Shown: positions 22,500 to 35,440 of the stretch, in pieces
Layout of the letters: every line of letters starts with the position of its first letter
How positions within the stretch are numbered: position 1 is the stretch's first letter
Assembly (NCBI GenBank): GCA_963556195.1
Contig: OY744529.1
Coordinates: forward strand, 61,325,080 to 61,389,079
Reading direction: 5' to 3'
DNA from: Sepiola atlantica
Taxonomy: Eukaryota; Mollusca; Cephalopoda; Sepiida; Sepiolidae
Length of the DNA stretch: 64,000 nt
Program-made: the position numbers and the translations under genes
The notes under the pieces: model-generated
What the model was told of the DNA's origin: nothing
Database searches by the model: none
The model's input: only the letters and a program-made list of their open reading frames with translations

Positions 22500-22650
22500 A
22501 TAAAAATAATTCATTAGGAAAAAAAGTTTTGATAAATAATTTATTGGAATGTTTTGAAAAATAATTTATTGGGCAAAAATAATTTATTGGAATGTTTTTA
22601 AAAATATTGGGGAGAAAAAATGTTTTTGAAAAAATTATTGGAGAGGGTGA
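22500..22650. repeat. Short tandem repeat around AATAATTTATTGG
   Basis: At least four copies of a unit containing AATAATTTATTGG(AATGTTTT) with variable spacers lie in this stretch. Confidence 0.7.
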
Positions 22651-23962
22651 AATGCAACTATATCATTGCAAAGTTGATCGAAAATGTTCTTTATGACTTT
22701 ATCGCTACAAAAATTTACAAAGACTAGCATCTGTGATAGAATGCAATGCTGGATTTTATTCTATTTATTTATTTTTTACAATAAATTACAATGATTACAA
22801 AAAATAAATAGGAATAAAAAAATAATATCGACTATAAAAGAACTTAAAATATCTGATAAAATGAGTGTTATAAAAGAGTTTAAAATATCGAGTATAAAAT
22901 TGACTTAACGTTGGAGACAATATAAAACGAAGAATAAACTAAATGAAAGTATTCCAGTCAAAAAAGTCCAATAGCATCATACGAGGTTGAAGAAAAAGTT
23001 CGTGCGCTGTGTTAAAATAATTCGACGATGTCGAGTACAGATGTGTTTGATTCTGACCCGTTTTAATGATTGAATATAAATAATTTATTTTCAAGCATTT
23101 GTCCACTCTGGACCACAAACTTCTGTTTCAATGTATGAAATTGTATTCAATTATTTTAGATCTAATACTAAAATCAAAATTAAAGATTGAAAAAATAATT
23201 AAGATTTAAAATTAAGTGTCACTCAGAGTTGCCTACCCTCTGCCATTCATTCTGCCGACATCTTTTACGGTTGACATTTTAATTAGATTTCATTTTCGAA
23301 TTATTTTCATCCACTTCGATGAAACTAGATGCAGACTATAAATGTATTTTATCAGTTAGACCTATATACATCATTTAGACCTATATACATCACGAATGTA
23401 TCAGAATTGATTAATTAGTAACAGAATTCATTAGTTCAATAATTAAATTCAAGAAAACCTGCAAACAATAAACTTGCTTAAATATACTAAAAAGAAAAAG
23501 TTTAAAAAAATCAAAATTAAAAATTAAATTATTGCTAGCAAACAATTAATTACTGACTATGTAATACCCAGTTAATTAATTTAATATTACACACTAATTT
23601 TGAGCACCTTATGTAGGATAAAATATTAAAGTTTATTTACTTATTTATTTGCTGAAACACTCCCTCCTCTATCTGCGAACCTGATTCTGTTGTCATTATC
23701 TACTTTTTGGCGTCCATCTTGCTGGATTTTCGATGGTCGAACTTTTCTTTTGTGTCCTTTTTAAGAGGGTAATATCATATTATATCCAATCCTCCGGACA
23801 CTATACAAAGTAAATTTTATACTTGCTGTTTATTATGTAAGATTGAAAAGAAAAGGAAATCGATAATTGTAAGATCTCACCTTCGGTTGTTTATTTTATG
23901 ATCTACCCATCTATCATAAATCGTGCACTCTGCACCATTGCCTTCAGCCTTCTTAATACCGT

Positions 23963-23963
<1 letters not shown>
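22651..23963. other. AT-rich DNA, nothing recognised
   Basis: No gene, tandem array or terminal repeat found. Around 22980-23060 there is a weak resemblance to 38650-38700 (GTTCGTGCGC or GTTCATGCGC, then a TATTAAAATAAT-like block), possibly an old repeat. Confidence 0.4.

Positions 23964-24001
<38 letters not shown>
23964..24001. repeat. (TA)n microsatellite
   Basis: About 18 TA units at the outer end of the next PLE terminus. Confidence 0.97.
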
Positions 24002-24006
<5 letters not shown>

Positions 24007-24080
24007 AAGGAAGGATGGGAGTAATCCGACGTAATGGGAAATGAAAAAAGGAAAAACCAAGAGATATTTTTTTATATATT

Positions 24081-24120
24081 CATCAACGTTTCGTCTTTAT
24101 TGTAAGACTTCCTCAGGATA
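24081..24120 (-). ncRNA. Hammerhead ribozyme, core intact
   Basis: Minus strand: CTGAGGA (24116-24110), one extra A, stem II GTCTT with AAGAC around ACAATA, GAAA (24092-24089), then CGTT, with cleavage predicted between 24085 and 24084. Stem I is GATG (24084-24081) with TATC (24120-24117), closed by one G-T wobble. Stem III is the self-complementary ACGT, suggesting action as a dimer. Confidence 0.65.
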
Positions 24121-24453
24121 ATAATTTGAAGAAAATGTCATGCAAGTACATCGAAATTTTGGGTTGACATGATGGAGTGATGAAGAAAAATTAGTAGCTG
24201 TGGCTACTGTGAGCGCTGGAGGAGAGTCCAGGCTGTGAGAAGTCAGTGGTGGCGAAGAATGAAATGAATATTGAAAAGCTCTGAGTGGATACCATTAAGG
24301 CAGCAGTGAAAAAGGGAAGGGGTGAGAATATTAGTGAATTTGCCTTAGGGTGGGAGAGATAAAAGGGGGGGCTGAGATTTTTGTTGTGGTGAGGTGTGGC
24401 ATGGATTTTGAGAGGCTGGGGAAAGAGGAGGGAAGAGAGAAACTTCAAATTAT

Positions 24454-24493
24454 CATCCTGAGAAAGTCTTACAATAAAGACGAAACGTTGATG
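24454..24493 (+). ncRNA. Hammerhead ribozyme copy with a core mutation
   Basis: Plus strand: CTGAGAA (24458-24464, the invariant G after the variable core base changed to A), extra A, stem GTCTT/AAGAC, GAAA (24482-24485), CGTT, then GATG (24490-24493) pairing with CATC (24454-24457). Structure is kept but the core change should stop cleavage. Confidence 0.55.
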
Positions 24494-24533
24494 AATATAT
24501 AAAAATATCGTTTTTTTCCTTTTTTTCATTTCC

Positions 24534-25200
<667 letters not shown>

Positions 25201-25379
25201 CAAAAAAGTTCCATTTCATAGCGCCGATTATTTATACTTTGATATTATTATTCTAACGTTTCAGATTAACTTTTACTTGGAACTCTAAATCCAAGGTAAA
25301 TAAGTCTTCACTAGGATCTGTACGAAGTGAAATAAACCTGCTGTTTTTAATATTTACAACAAAAAAGAGACAAACATTT

Positions 25380-26055
25380 CCCTTCACAACAACGCTACCA
25401 GAACAAATAACATTAACAAAATTGATAAAAATAAATTATATAGTTCTTTCCATAAACCCTATATCTACAGCAACAATTTAAATCTGACCAAAAAGTTCTA
25501 AAACAATTAAGGATTTATTCAACACCAAACCCCGTTCTCACCTCCCTCTCAAGACACGTTTTCCCAAGCTGGCATCTATAAAATAAAATCTGCCTCATCT
25601 CCGGTATTATATATTGGCTGGACGGCCAGAAATATCAAATCTCGTACTTACGAAAATAAACAGTAGCTCAAACACAACAAGCCCATTAACGCACTAGTTA
25701 TACACAGGAAAAACTTCAATCTCATAAGCTGCACCCTCATCAAGATTGAATCCTTTCTCACACGCATCTAGTGCATCGCAAGTGCACTTACCTTTCTCTC
25801 ATCACCATCTAACATAAACCTTATCTTCTTTTTCGTTATTTCCTTTTCCCCAATTAACGTCTTTTTCGCACACGCCGTATTTTTTTTAAATAATTACACA
25901 TGTGCCAAAAACACCCGGTTTTGCGACTTCTTTTCTATGTTTTGCCGTTTTTTCAATAAATTTAAAATCTACACTTCTGACAACGAAACGAGTCAAATCT
26001 CTCATTTGATTTTCATTTCTTCCTGTGTTTAATTGTGTTATATTTATTTCTATCA

Positions 26056-26057
<2 letters not shown>
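25380..26057 (+). mobile_element. PLE 3' end, copy 2
   Basis: From 25497 it is nearly identical to 18206-18788. The extra upstream part (about 25380-25497) reads NINKIDKNKLYSSFHKPYIY and continues into the shared region, like a linker before GIY-YIG, so this copy is slightly longer at its 5' side. The GIY-YIG frame opens at 25511, with AGIYKIK at 25568. A 4-bp deletion near 25735 shifts the frame relative to copy 1 into a KIESFLTRI segment, where the family's conserved glutamate is expected. It ends in (TA)n at 26057 like copy 1. Confidence 0.65.

Positions 26058-26124
<67 letters not shown>
26057..26124. repeat. (TA)n microsatellite
   Basis: About 34 TA units directly continue the PLE 3' end. 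Confidence 0.98.
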
Positions 26125-26125
<1 letters not shown>

Positions 26126-26199
26126 ATAATCTCCTAATCTAATCGAAGGATCATTATGAATTTTGGAATGTATATTCTAGGCAACACGGTAAATAATAG

Positions 26200-26263
<64 letters not shown>

Positions 26264-27012
26264 CGTTGTACATGATAAAACCGTTAACTAATGAACCGAT
26301 CATTATAAATTTTAGAATATATATTCTCGGCAGCACGGTGACTAACGGTGGTAATTATCATTTTTTGTAAATTTGAACATTTAGAGTGCGCATACATATA
26401 AAGTTTGGTATGTGTATATGTTTATATGTTTATATGTTTTTATGTATGGTATTCACTTCTGAACTAATTAACTGACCATTGTGAATTTGGGGAAAAAAAA
26501 TCTAAGTGTAAGGGTGGATAATGTAGGCTATATTTAGTTTAATTTAGTTGTATTCAAAGGGGACTGAAAGGGCGTGTAAGCTCTTCGTGAAATTCAGATA
26601 TTTCCGATTTTTGTGAAATTTTAACATCTTAGATATCAAATAATAAATATTCTTCCAATTTCTGTTTCTTTGAAGTATTTTATAGAGAAGAACATAATAC
26701 GGACAAAATCTCTAATTTGAAAATTAAAATATTTAAAATTTGCATTCAATTTGATCCGTAATCATAATACACAAATTAAGCAAAAATTAATTTCAATTTC
26801 TTCTTAAAACCCTTTAAGCTTAAGCGTTAAATTTTAGATATTTTCTATGATCAAAATCATGTAATGAATTTTAATCTAAATTGGAATAAGGATTCTAGAC
26901 ATAATTTTTAGTATTATTATATCTTGATTTTAATCCTCGTAAGGGTACATAAAAGTAGTTCGGTTCGGGGCATTAATTTTACCCATTCTGGGACGGATAT
27001 ATATATATATAC
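26125..27012. repeat. Dispersed repeat, copy 1 (second copy 56590-57182)
   Basis: Shared blocks include AAGGGTGGATAATGTAG, AAATTTTAACA, TTTGATCC, GGAATAA, ATTCTAGACAT, TCTTCGTAAGG or CCTCGTAAGG, and a TTCGGGG...AATTTTACCC ending next to a TA run. The left part (26130-26350) is itself duplicated around a (TA)n array at 26201-26261, both halves carrying a GATCATTAT...TTTTGGAAT-like block and CACGGT. No coding capacity is visible. Confidence 0.75.
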
Positions 27013-27284
27013 AAAAACATATAATGACCACGGTCATCTTCGCAAACGATGGACGAACATCATCAATGGTATAGTCATTTTATATCTACTCCATGGCACG
27101 TGGAGGTGGCTAAATGTTTAACGACACGGACTAAGAACGTAGGTGTGCCAAGTCATGTGGTCCCTCCTGAAAATACCCGATGTCTTTCTAGAAAGAATTC
27201 TAACTAGAAACATATCAGGGAAACCAATGCCAACAATAGCATCATCTGATTCATACGAAATGAATTAATGATCTATTTCATGTT

Positions 27285-27485
27285 ATATACATTTTATATA
27301 ATTTCTTTCTTTAATATACATTTTATATTTACTTCCTTTTAAGTACATTTTATATTGACTTCATTTTATATGCATTTTATATTAACCGCATTTTAATTTA
27401 CATTCAGTTAATTTATATACATTTTACATAACTCGATTATGTGTATATATTTTACATGACTTCATTTTATATAAATTTTCTGTTG
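27285..27485. repeat. Degenerate tandem repeat of a ~33-bp ACATTTTATAT unit
   Basis: About six copies contain a TACATTTTATAT core followed by TTGACTTCATTT or a variant. Confidence 0.65.
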
Positions 27486-28872
27486 ACTTGTTTGGTCTAT
27501 CTTGTGTATCGTATTTACGATATATCAACCATTTTGGAGTTACTTAATGACAAAGCACAATATATTTTGGAAAAGATATGTTTTAAACGATATGTTGCTA
27601 TTAAACCCATAGCTAGGGGTGGAATGTTGGATCATAATTTTTCGTAATTAAACGATAGAATTTGAACTTGGCATAGCCGATTCCAGAGTCTATGGTGGCA
27701 TCGATTAGATCAATCACATACACTATCTAATGTTGTAACATCGCACAACTAACCTTTCTTTATTTATTGGTTTTTCGTCCTGACCTTAACACAGACTCTG
27801 TTAAAGTTCGTAAATATTTGAAAAAGCAGAAATGAATAATCATTAACGTATTGAATGATTATTCTATCGATTATATTCAGTTTTTCCCTTTTTCTTCTTT
27901 TTTCTTGGCAAAGAGGTTCTTAATTTCATCAATAATATCAATCATTCTCGATCACCTGCATCGCCTCATGAAGTGCGGCTGTTTTTTTTACGCGTTACTA
28001 GATTTTAAAAGTTTTATCAATTTCATTATTTAATTTGGCTAAAACATTATGAATAAAATATTTATTATCAACCCAGCGATGAATCAATTTCCAGCAGAAT
28101 ATTTCCCTTAGAAAGCTGCACATCTTTAGAAAGAGTGTTTTGATTCTTTGAGAACAGGTTAAACTTCTTGAACTGGTAAACTACCCGTTCGATCAGATCA
28201 AAGGTCGATAAAATTGCGACCAGGAAAATAGGGCTTTTTTTAACAGGGAACATTCACAAGGTTTCAAATTGGAGGAAGAAAGAAGGATGTTTGTGTTAAT
28301 AACAAAAATAATTTTGGACTTTTGTTATGCTCTCAGCGTAAAATAATATGCAAAAAGGAGTTATCTCTCTTGCATCCACAAAGGGAGGGGTACCTGTCCT
28401 TGGGGAGCTTTCCAGTACTCCGCTGTTTTCGATCACCAATAACTATCTCCAGATTTCCAGCTCTTTTAGCTTCTTTCGGTAATCGTTGCAAATCATTACA
28501 GTCTCGCAACAGCTGTTTACTATTCATTTCTCGGTGATACTGGCCGTTGGTTTTATTTGAAACTCGAGTGGCAGAAATACTTTTTAGTACTCACCATGCT
28601 CTTCCAGTGAAGGGATCTGGATGATGCTCTCTCTTCTCGGTCTTTCTATCCTCCTTGATCCTTTATGACCATTTTATGTGGCACCAACTTCTAGTGAGTA
28701 GCTTATGTGACTTTTCTTAACGACGCTGGTAGTTTCTGCTCGCCTAGTTTTGTATAATGCTTCGTCGATGTTTCTGGTTGTGTTACGCCCTGTTATTTCT
28801 ATTTCGGTTTATCTGTGATTGGTCGGCGTTATATTCTTAAATGAGTTGGTTTCCGCACTCAATGAGTTTTAT
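27486..28872. other. No convincing gene
   Basis: Open stretches at 28322-28537 on both strands encode nothing recognisable. The segment around 28845-28880 (GAGTTGGTTTCCGCACTCAA onward) resembles 60560-60590, so it may be a second scrap of the LINE end found there. Confidence 0.35.
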
Positions 28873-28873
28873 T

Positions 28874-28941
<68 letters not shown>
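28873..28941. repeat. (GTA)n microsatellite
   Basis: About 22 uninterrupted GTA units. Confidence 0.98.
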
Positions 28942-30046
28942 TAGCTGTCATCTTTTCTAACATTATTTATCTTTGCTGATTTTATTTATTTTCATAATTA
29001 TGTGCTTCGATTTTAATATATAAGTTTTCAGTACAGCTCTAACCAAGTTTTAATTTATTTTTATTAAAGATTTGATGCTATAGGGCTAATTGTAATAAAG
29101 TGTTAATTTATAAGCTTTAGAAATGTATTACCTAGTTTAGTTTTCATCATTTGATTATATGGTGGTGTGAACCAGATAATCCTTCTGTTCCTCATATTAT
29201 TATTATTTTGTGTCCTGTTTGTTATATTTACTTGCAATGTTAACATACCCACTATTTTAGAGCAGTTACGTTACTTAATTTATTAAGTACTTTATCATTA
29301 GTTGAATTCTTACTAAGTATACATTCAATCAATCTAGGAATATTTTGATAAGGTATATAAAATACATAGACTCAAAACCCATCCATTCCCTATCCATTAT
29401 CAAACATATTCTTAATTCTTTTCCAGAAATAATCTTTTTCATTGATCAAATATGTGTGTGTTTGTTAAAATACCTTTTAAACAACAATAAACTTTAAATA
29501 AATGAAGATATTAATAGAAACTCAAATAAATAAATGAACGATGAAGTGATCAAATCGTCTATTTTACACGCCAAAAAATTACACTAAAACAATAAATTAG
29601 GTACTTTAAATAAACAGCAACAAAATCTGATGACGTTCGCGAAGATCTAAAGTGCTAGAGCTGAATCATGCAATAATCTTAGGAGAGTAGAAAGTGGACC
29701 ATGGGTTTACTTTCAACAGCCTCCTAACTCTCCCTTCCCTTATTTTGTCCTTGGGCCCTCACATTTCATGAGCGATGTTTCTGATAAAGGGGGAAGAATT
29801 GCTGTTTTCTGGGTCGGAATCTATCCATCTAACACTTATCGTTGGTTAGTTTTTGACCCTGAAGAAGTATTTTTTAGCTCTTTACATCAAGTGGCTTCAT
29901 ACCTTGTCGGGAGCGACTTCCAGAAAAAAAACGTAGGTCATTTTACGCCAACTAGTCCTCGATACTCAGAAGATTGTTTGAAAAGTTGAAAAAACACTTA
30001 CAAAATATGAAAAAGGAAACTTCGTAGATTTTAACCAAAAGTGTAT

Positions 30047-30049
<3 letters not shown>
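28942..30049. other. Nothing recognised
   Basis: A 73-codon open stretch at 29768-29989 ends before the next TA array. It matches no family I know and I do not call it a gene. Confidence 0.35.

Positions 30050-30108
<59 letters not shown>
30050..30108. repeat. (TA)n microsatellite
   Basis: About 29 TA units at the outer end of a PLE terminus. They lie about 85 nt downstream of the minus-strand hammerhead cleavage site. Confidence 0.98.
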
Positions 30109-30110
<2 letters not shown>

Positions 30111-30245
30111 GAAGAGAAGGATGAAGGTAATCCGAACGTGATGGTAAAATGAAAAAGGAAAACCAAAAACTGGATGTTTTTTATGTGTACATCAACGTTT
30201 CGTCTTTATTTATAAGACTTCATCAGGATGATGATATAGGGAAAA
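30108..30245 (-). mobile_element. PLE terminus, same family as 24002 and 61257
   Basis: It begins at the TA array with GGATGAAGGTAATCC, then AAATGAAAAAGGAAAACCAA, and reaches the hammerhead. The sequence beyond 30250 differs from the 24-kb copy except for a CATGCAAG motif, so only the terminus is conserved. Confidence 0.65.
30190..30230 (-). ncRNA. Hammerhead ribozyme, consensus core
   Basis: Minus strand: CTGATGA (30226-30220), one extra A (30219), stem II GTCTT with AAGAC around an ATAAATA loop, GAAA (30201-30198), CGTT, with cleavage predicted between 30194 and 30193. Stem I is GATG (30193-30190) with CATC (30230-30227), four perfect pairs. Stem III is the self-complementary ACGT. This is the best representative of its family in the window. 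Confidence 0.75.
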
Positions 30246-31906
30246 GATATCATGCAAGCACGGATACATGTAGGGTAGACATGTTGGGAAGAAAAATAAA
30301 ATAAAATGAAAAATAATGGCAGCGTCTAGCTGGACGTCCGTACTTGTTAGAGAATGAAAAATGAGTGGGAGAAAAAAAGGGGAAGGGTGGAGGGAGCAAG
30401 GACTACTGTGGCTGGCGATGAGAGAAAGAGGTGGGGGATGAGCAGGGGTAATTGAAAGGGTGGGTGAGGAATATATTTGAAATATTTGGAACATGAGAAA
30501 GTTTATTTGGACTGTAGTATTAAAATGGATGACTGGATGGATCTTATATAGTTCAAAGCAGCGTAGAAGTCATGTGTGGGGCACACTATCGTATGACTTT
30601 TAGAAATCTATCCACTCCATGCTTAGGTTTCTCTGCCTCTTCTTACATGCTCACGTGTGTGAGTGTGTGTGTTCAATAAGAAACGAATCATCTCTACCTA
30701 AGAATCGCGTATTTTTTTAACTGTGACATAATAAAAGAACAATTTTAACAAAATAAACATCCAAGGAAAAAATCACATTTTTTTGTTTTAATTGCGAAGA
30801 AAGTTTTATATGAATGTTCGTTTTAATAGATAATTGGGGTATTAAACCGACGAACATTAAATTAAGCGAGTCCCTTTGAAAGGCTAAACGCTCCACACAC
30901 AAAAAAAAAACATGTTAATTCTAATTTTTATTGAATTTAAATTTCGAATTCCACAGAGTAACAAGATTTATATCAAATACGAATGTACACACTTCGTTAA
31001 AAATGATGAAAAAATATTCTTCGCCAGCGTTTGCACGGATATTCATATTCATATAAAATAACGTCTCAATCAGTGAAGTTAAAAAAATAAATAAGAAAGA
31101 TAGAAAGAAATCTTTAGGAAAAAAAGAACAGAAAAAAACGTATTAATCTGTATAGAAAGCAGAAAGAAAAAAATTGGAATGGATTTGCTTTTTGGTTTTT
31201 AAAAAAAAATCTACTCCGTCATGGCCGGAAAATCTGAAATCGTAAATTTCGACCGGTGTTAATGCTCCAAGAAAATCGCCAATATATTTTTGGCAGCTTC
31301 GACAATTTCTTCGGCAATGTTCTATATTGGATACGCCATTACTATGATGTTTAATTTGTTAGACTATATAAACATGTGAATTCTTAATATATTTAAATTT
31401 TGTTAACACAATTTTCTAATGAAAAAACAGTTTGAATTTATTATGTGTAAATAATTGTGTGTTACTGTCTAATATAATTATATTTGGTTAATGAATAATA
31501 ATAAAACTATTTTAAAATTTAAAAAAATAAAAATTCAAATTATAAAACACAGTTCGATGTTATTATTTGTTAATAATTGAAAAAAACTGTTGAAAACAAA
31601 TTATTATTTGCAAAAAAAAAAAACGGGCAAAAGTATGTTTTTTTTTATTAACACAGGTTTTGGCCGCCATTACGAAGTGGGAATTTTCTTTTTAACTGAT
31701 TTCTCAATTTTCTTCCATACTTGAAATGGATTCGGGTTGTAATTTTATATTCGCTAAAATTTGTGTGACGGGACGAATGTATGTAAAAATAAATACACAT
31801 TGTTATTTATTATAGAGTGGAAGATAATTTATACTTAGATCCTGTAGTGGAGGTTTAATTCTGCATATTGAAAAATATATATTCACGCGTTTAATCTCAA
31901 TTGTAA
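30246..31906. other. Nothing recognised
   Basis: AT-rich sequence with purine runs near 30340-30440 and 31080-31210. No domain or structured repeat is visible. Confidence 0.4.
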
Positions 31907-31982
31907 TCTTCTATATAAAATTGAATGTCTTTATGTTTGTGTGTGTGTGTGCCCTATAGAAAAAAATGTTAGAGAATATAGA

Positions 31983-32900
31983 TACAATATAAAAGTGTAT
32001 TCTTATGTAAGATTCACAGAGTAAGTTGATGGGCGTATTCTCGAATCTATAAACCCACCCCTTAGGGGTCCACGGGGCATATTTCATCAGGGGGGGGGGT
32101 CTTTTCAGTTATTTTTCATTATATTTTATAGTAATTTAAAATTGCTGAGTCATATTGTAATTTAATTACGTAATAATTTGAAATAACTTTTAATTTTATT
32201 TAATGTTTCTTAGTGTCAATTCTATTTACATGGGGGGGGTAAGAAACTACGCCAAGGTCCGCCACTAGACGCCACTCTGTACGTACATAAATACCTGTAC
32301 ATTTTATAATATATTATATAAGAAAAGTATACGGTGTTGTCCTGCAAATAATACCTCACGTACATAAAACAATTTATCGATTTTAATGAAATTTATTTGT
32401 TAGAGGATAGCTAAGAAAGAATGATAACTCATGTTTAAAATCACAATTTAGGTTTTTAAAACAAGGTTAAAGAATATACATAAAATATAAAAGTGTATTC
32501 TTATGTAAAATTCACAGAGTAAGATTATGAGAGTATTCCTGAATCTATAAACTCACCCCTTAGGGGTCCATGGGGCATATTTCATCAGGTGGAGGGTCTT
32601 TTTAGTTATTTTTCATTATATTTAATTTTATGACTCAGCAATTTCAAATTACTATAAGTAATTTGAAATTGCTGAGTCATATTGTAATTTAATTACGTAA
32701 TACTTTGAAATAACTTTAAATTTTATTTAACGTTTCTTAGCGTCAATTCTATTTACATGGAGGGGGTAAGAAACTGCGACAAGGTCTGCCACTAGCCGCC
32801 ACTGCCCGCCACTCTGTACGTACACAAAAGAAAAGTATTCGGCGTTGTCCGGCAAATTATACCTCACGTACATAAAACAATTTATGGTTTTTAATGAAAA
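31983..32900. repeat. Two direct copies of a ~420-bp segment
   Basis: Copy A (31983-32410) and copy B (32478-32900) share GTGTATTCTTATGTAA, CCCCTTAGGGGTCCA, GGGGCATATTTCATCAGG, TACGTACA and ACCTCACGTACATAAAACAA in the same order. Copy B has a small internal duplication (GTAATTTGAAATTGC) forming a short palindrome at about 32630-32680. Confidence 0.85.
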
Positions 32901-33184
32901 TGATGAGTCATAATTTAATAATTTGAAATAACTTTTAATTTTATTTAACTCTGAATCACTGGAAATGACGCCATTGTAAGAGGCGGGAGGAGGAGAGTGA
33001 CACATAGTGAGGCAAGGGTTGCTCAATCTTCATTATTTTCGGTTCGTTTAATGTGATCGCAATTTTTTTAAGTTATCATTCACCCTGACGTCATAGTGAT
33101 AGGTACGTGGCGTCAGAGTGATAGTATTTGATAATATTTTAACGCCATCTAGGTTTCTCTTCTTATTGCCACTTGTGAAATATA

Positions 33185-33742
33185 TGATCCAGGCATGGTA
33201 CTTGTGCAGTATATGACCAGGTTCATGGTACTTGTGCAGTATATCACCAGGGGCACGGCAGTTGTGCAGTATATGACCCGGGGCATGGCACTTGTGCACT
33301 ATATGACCCGGGGCATGACACTTGTGCACTATATAAACCGGGGCATGGTACTTGTGCAGTATATGACACGGGGCATGATACTTGCGCATTATATGATCCG
33401 GGGCATGGCACTTGTGCAGTATATTAACCGGGACATAGCACTTGTGCAGTATATGACCCAGGCATGATACTTGTGCAGTATATGACCCGGGCATTGTACT
33501 AGTGCAGTATATGACCCGGGGACTGGTACTTGTGCATTATATGATCCAGGCAGGGTACTTGTGCAGTATATGACCCAGACATGGTACTTGTGTATTACAT
33601 GACCCGGGGCATGGCACCTGTGCAGTATATGAACCAGGCATGGTACTTGTGCAGTATATGACCCGGGCATGGTACTTGTGCAGTATATGACCCGGGGCAT
33701 GGCACTTGTGCAGTATATGGCCCAGGCATGGTACTTGTATTT
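33185..33742. repeat. Minisatellite, about 19 copies of a 29-30-bp unit
   Basis: The unit is roughly GACCCGGGGCATGGCACTTG followed by TGCAGTATAT, with copies of 29 or 30 bp. Because unit length varies around a multiple of three, both strands carry open frames with repeated His-Ala-Pro-Gly or Met-Ala-Leu-Val motifs. These are by-products of the repeat. It sits inside the Helitron-like element. Confidence 0.95.
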
Positions 33743-34079
33743 TTTTATGTTCCGGACCAATAAATGTAACATTACACTATTACATTTAAAGCAGATGACT
33801 CCGGGGGGGTGAATTACATTATTGTTAGTTTTTAACACATTTAAACAAGAGAAGAATCATATTGGAAAAAGGGAAATAGAGGGTTAAAGAAGGGATGAAA
33901 ATAATGGGGGCCAGGGAAAGAGAGACGGCTAGAGAAAGGAAGCGAGTTGAAGTGTTTATATAAAGATGTTACACACACTATTTAATTTCTACTACTTTGT
34001 TTTTCATCGCCCCGGGCAACGCCGGGTAGCCCTGCTAGTATATTTTAAAAAGACAAGCTTCCCCATTTTTATCACCTTC

Positions 34080-35440
34080 AGATTCTTGCTTTTACTCTCA
34101 ATCTAAAATAGAAGACTTAAGCAATATAGATGTTGTCTTGCAATATCAGCAGATGACATGCTAACTATAATATCGCATCAGATCAGTCAATCTCTCGATG
34201 CAGCTTTGCTTTTAGGGCGATAGCTGTTGATATAATCAAAGGCATTCGATAGGGTCTGACACAACGTGTTGATTCACAAACCTGCTAGTTATGGAATATC
34301 TGAATGTCTAAACCATCAGATCCTTTCTCTCTGATAGATCTATAAAAGTAGTTGTTGATGGGCAGAAGTCTGAATCACAACTCTCTTCCTGGTCCTCATG
34401 AATGATCTTCCAAATCATATACTGAGATCATTTGTTGATATAAATGTCAACCTGAGAAATCTATTTACTATATTACATTCACACCATATTACATTCTTTT
34501 TTTTTTACTGCCCCTCGTTTCACCCCCTATCATTATCGGAAGAAGCGTAAAATTTGAAAAACTCTCTGAATTAGTTTCTCTTATACATCTGGTTTAAATG
34601 TCATTAAAATTAGATATTCCTCCTTGTAAAACTTTCACAGCAAAAAAGGATAATGTTCATGAATATGAACATCATGTAGACGACGCAACTGTCTATGGTT
34701 GCACTTCGAAGAGCATTGGTGATCAATATTTTGCTGATTCTTCCGCTTTAGTGATCTGGAGCATGCGGTTGAATGGGGGAAAAGATGGTTTGGTACTTTT
34801 GACACATTTTAAACCAAACTTCTCTCCTTTCACCACAAACGTTTGGATCATAGTTTTGCTGCAGTCGAAATTAATGGATCTCTTAAGAAAGTCCCTTGTT
34901 TTGGTAAGCTCTTATGTGTGGCTTTCACTCCAGTTCTAAAAAGAAGACTTATGCCCAATATGTTGCTACGGTTGCTGGAGTAATTATTGGACCATTCTAC
35001 CGCTCCAGAAATTACCCGACTCGCGGTTTAATCCTCTAAGTATAAAAGAGTTGTATGCGTCCTAAGGTGGAGTACTTCTGCTACATCCAGGAAGATGTCG
35101 CTCTGATCAATCTGTTTTGCCTTGGCAGAGTTCAAAATCGATTTCGCAATCTAGTTCTCTGCAAGCCTTTTCTCACAGAAGAGACGTTGCTACTCTTTTT
35201 CTACTCTATCGTTATTTCCATGGAAAGTGCTCGACTGAGCTTCAATTTATCGTTTCTCCTTGTGAAACTTTTGTTATTATCGTCATCCGTGTGTCTAAGA
35301 TCAAACGGAATTTCCATGAACAGAGTTTATTACCAAGAACTTCTCATTTGTGGAACACATTGCCACAAGATTGATTCCCGGGGGGGGGGGGCTACAACAT
35401 AGTCATTTTCAAACCCAATGTCATAAACCTTCCCTAAAGT
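34080..35440 (+). pseudogene. Jockey-like LINE reverse transcriptase, 5' truncated and decayed
   Basis: Recognisable pieces include SKAFDRV (34237-34257), VVVDGQKSES (34350-34375), a VDDATVYG (34678-34703) standing for YADDxTVYG, AAVEINGSLKKVPCFGKLL (34860-34916), and a tail reading LQAFSHRRDVATLFLLYRYF (35158-35215) then PRTSHLWNTLPQD (35335-35372). A G run at 35377-35388 follows that tail. Stops and frame changes are frequent. It starts about 40 nt after the Helitron end and is the same family as the minus-strand copy at 20.3-22.0 kb. Confidence 0.7.

Larger units (their letters stand above)
31907..34038 (+). mobile_element. Helitron-like non-autonomous element
   Basis: The left end starts with TCTTCTATATAAAATTGAAT, preceded by A. 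The right end is CTAG (34035-34038), followed by T, with a small hairpin CCCGG/CCGGG (34011-34026) some 9 nt before it. TC start, hairpin, CTRR end and A-T insertion site are the Helitron signature. No Rep-helicase gene is present, so it would depend on another element. It contains a two-copy internal duplication and a 19-copy minisatellite. The start could be a few bases off. Confidence 0.6.

Noticed and set aside
28322..28537. Overlapping 71- and 64-codon open frames on both strands
   Set aside because: Neither matches a known family, and overlap on both strands argues for chance.
33185..33742. CRISPR-like array
   Set aside because: The units are contiguous with no distinct spacers, and the genome is eukaryotic. 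It is a minisatellite.
33048..33838. Long open frames on both strands with repeated His-Ala-Pro-Gly motifs
   Set aside because: They follow from the 29-30-bp minisatellite and have no independent coding evidence.
34598..34939. 113-codon open frame as a separate gene
   Set aside because: It is a piece of the jockey-like RT (VDDATVYG) and is already covered by that remnant.
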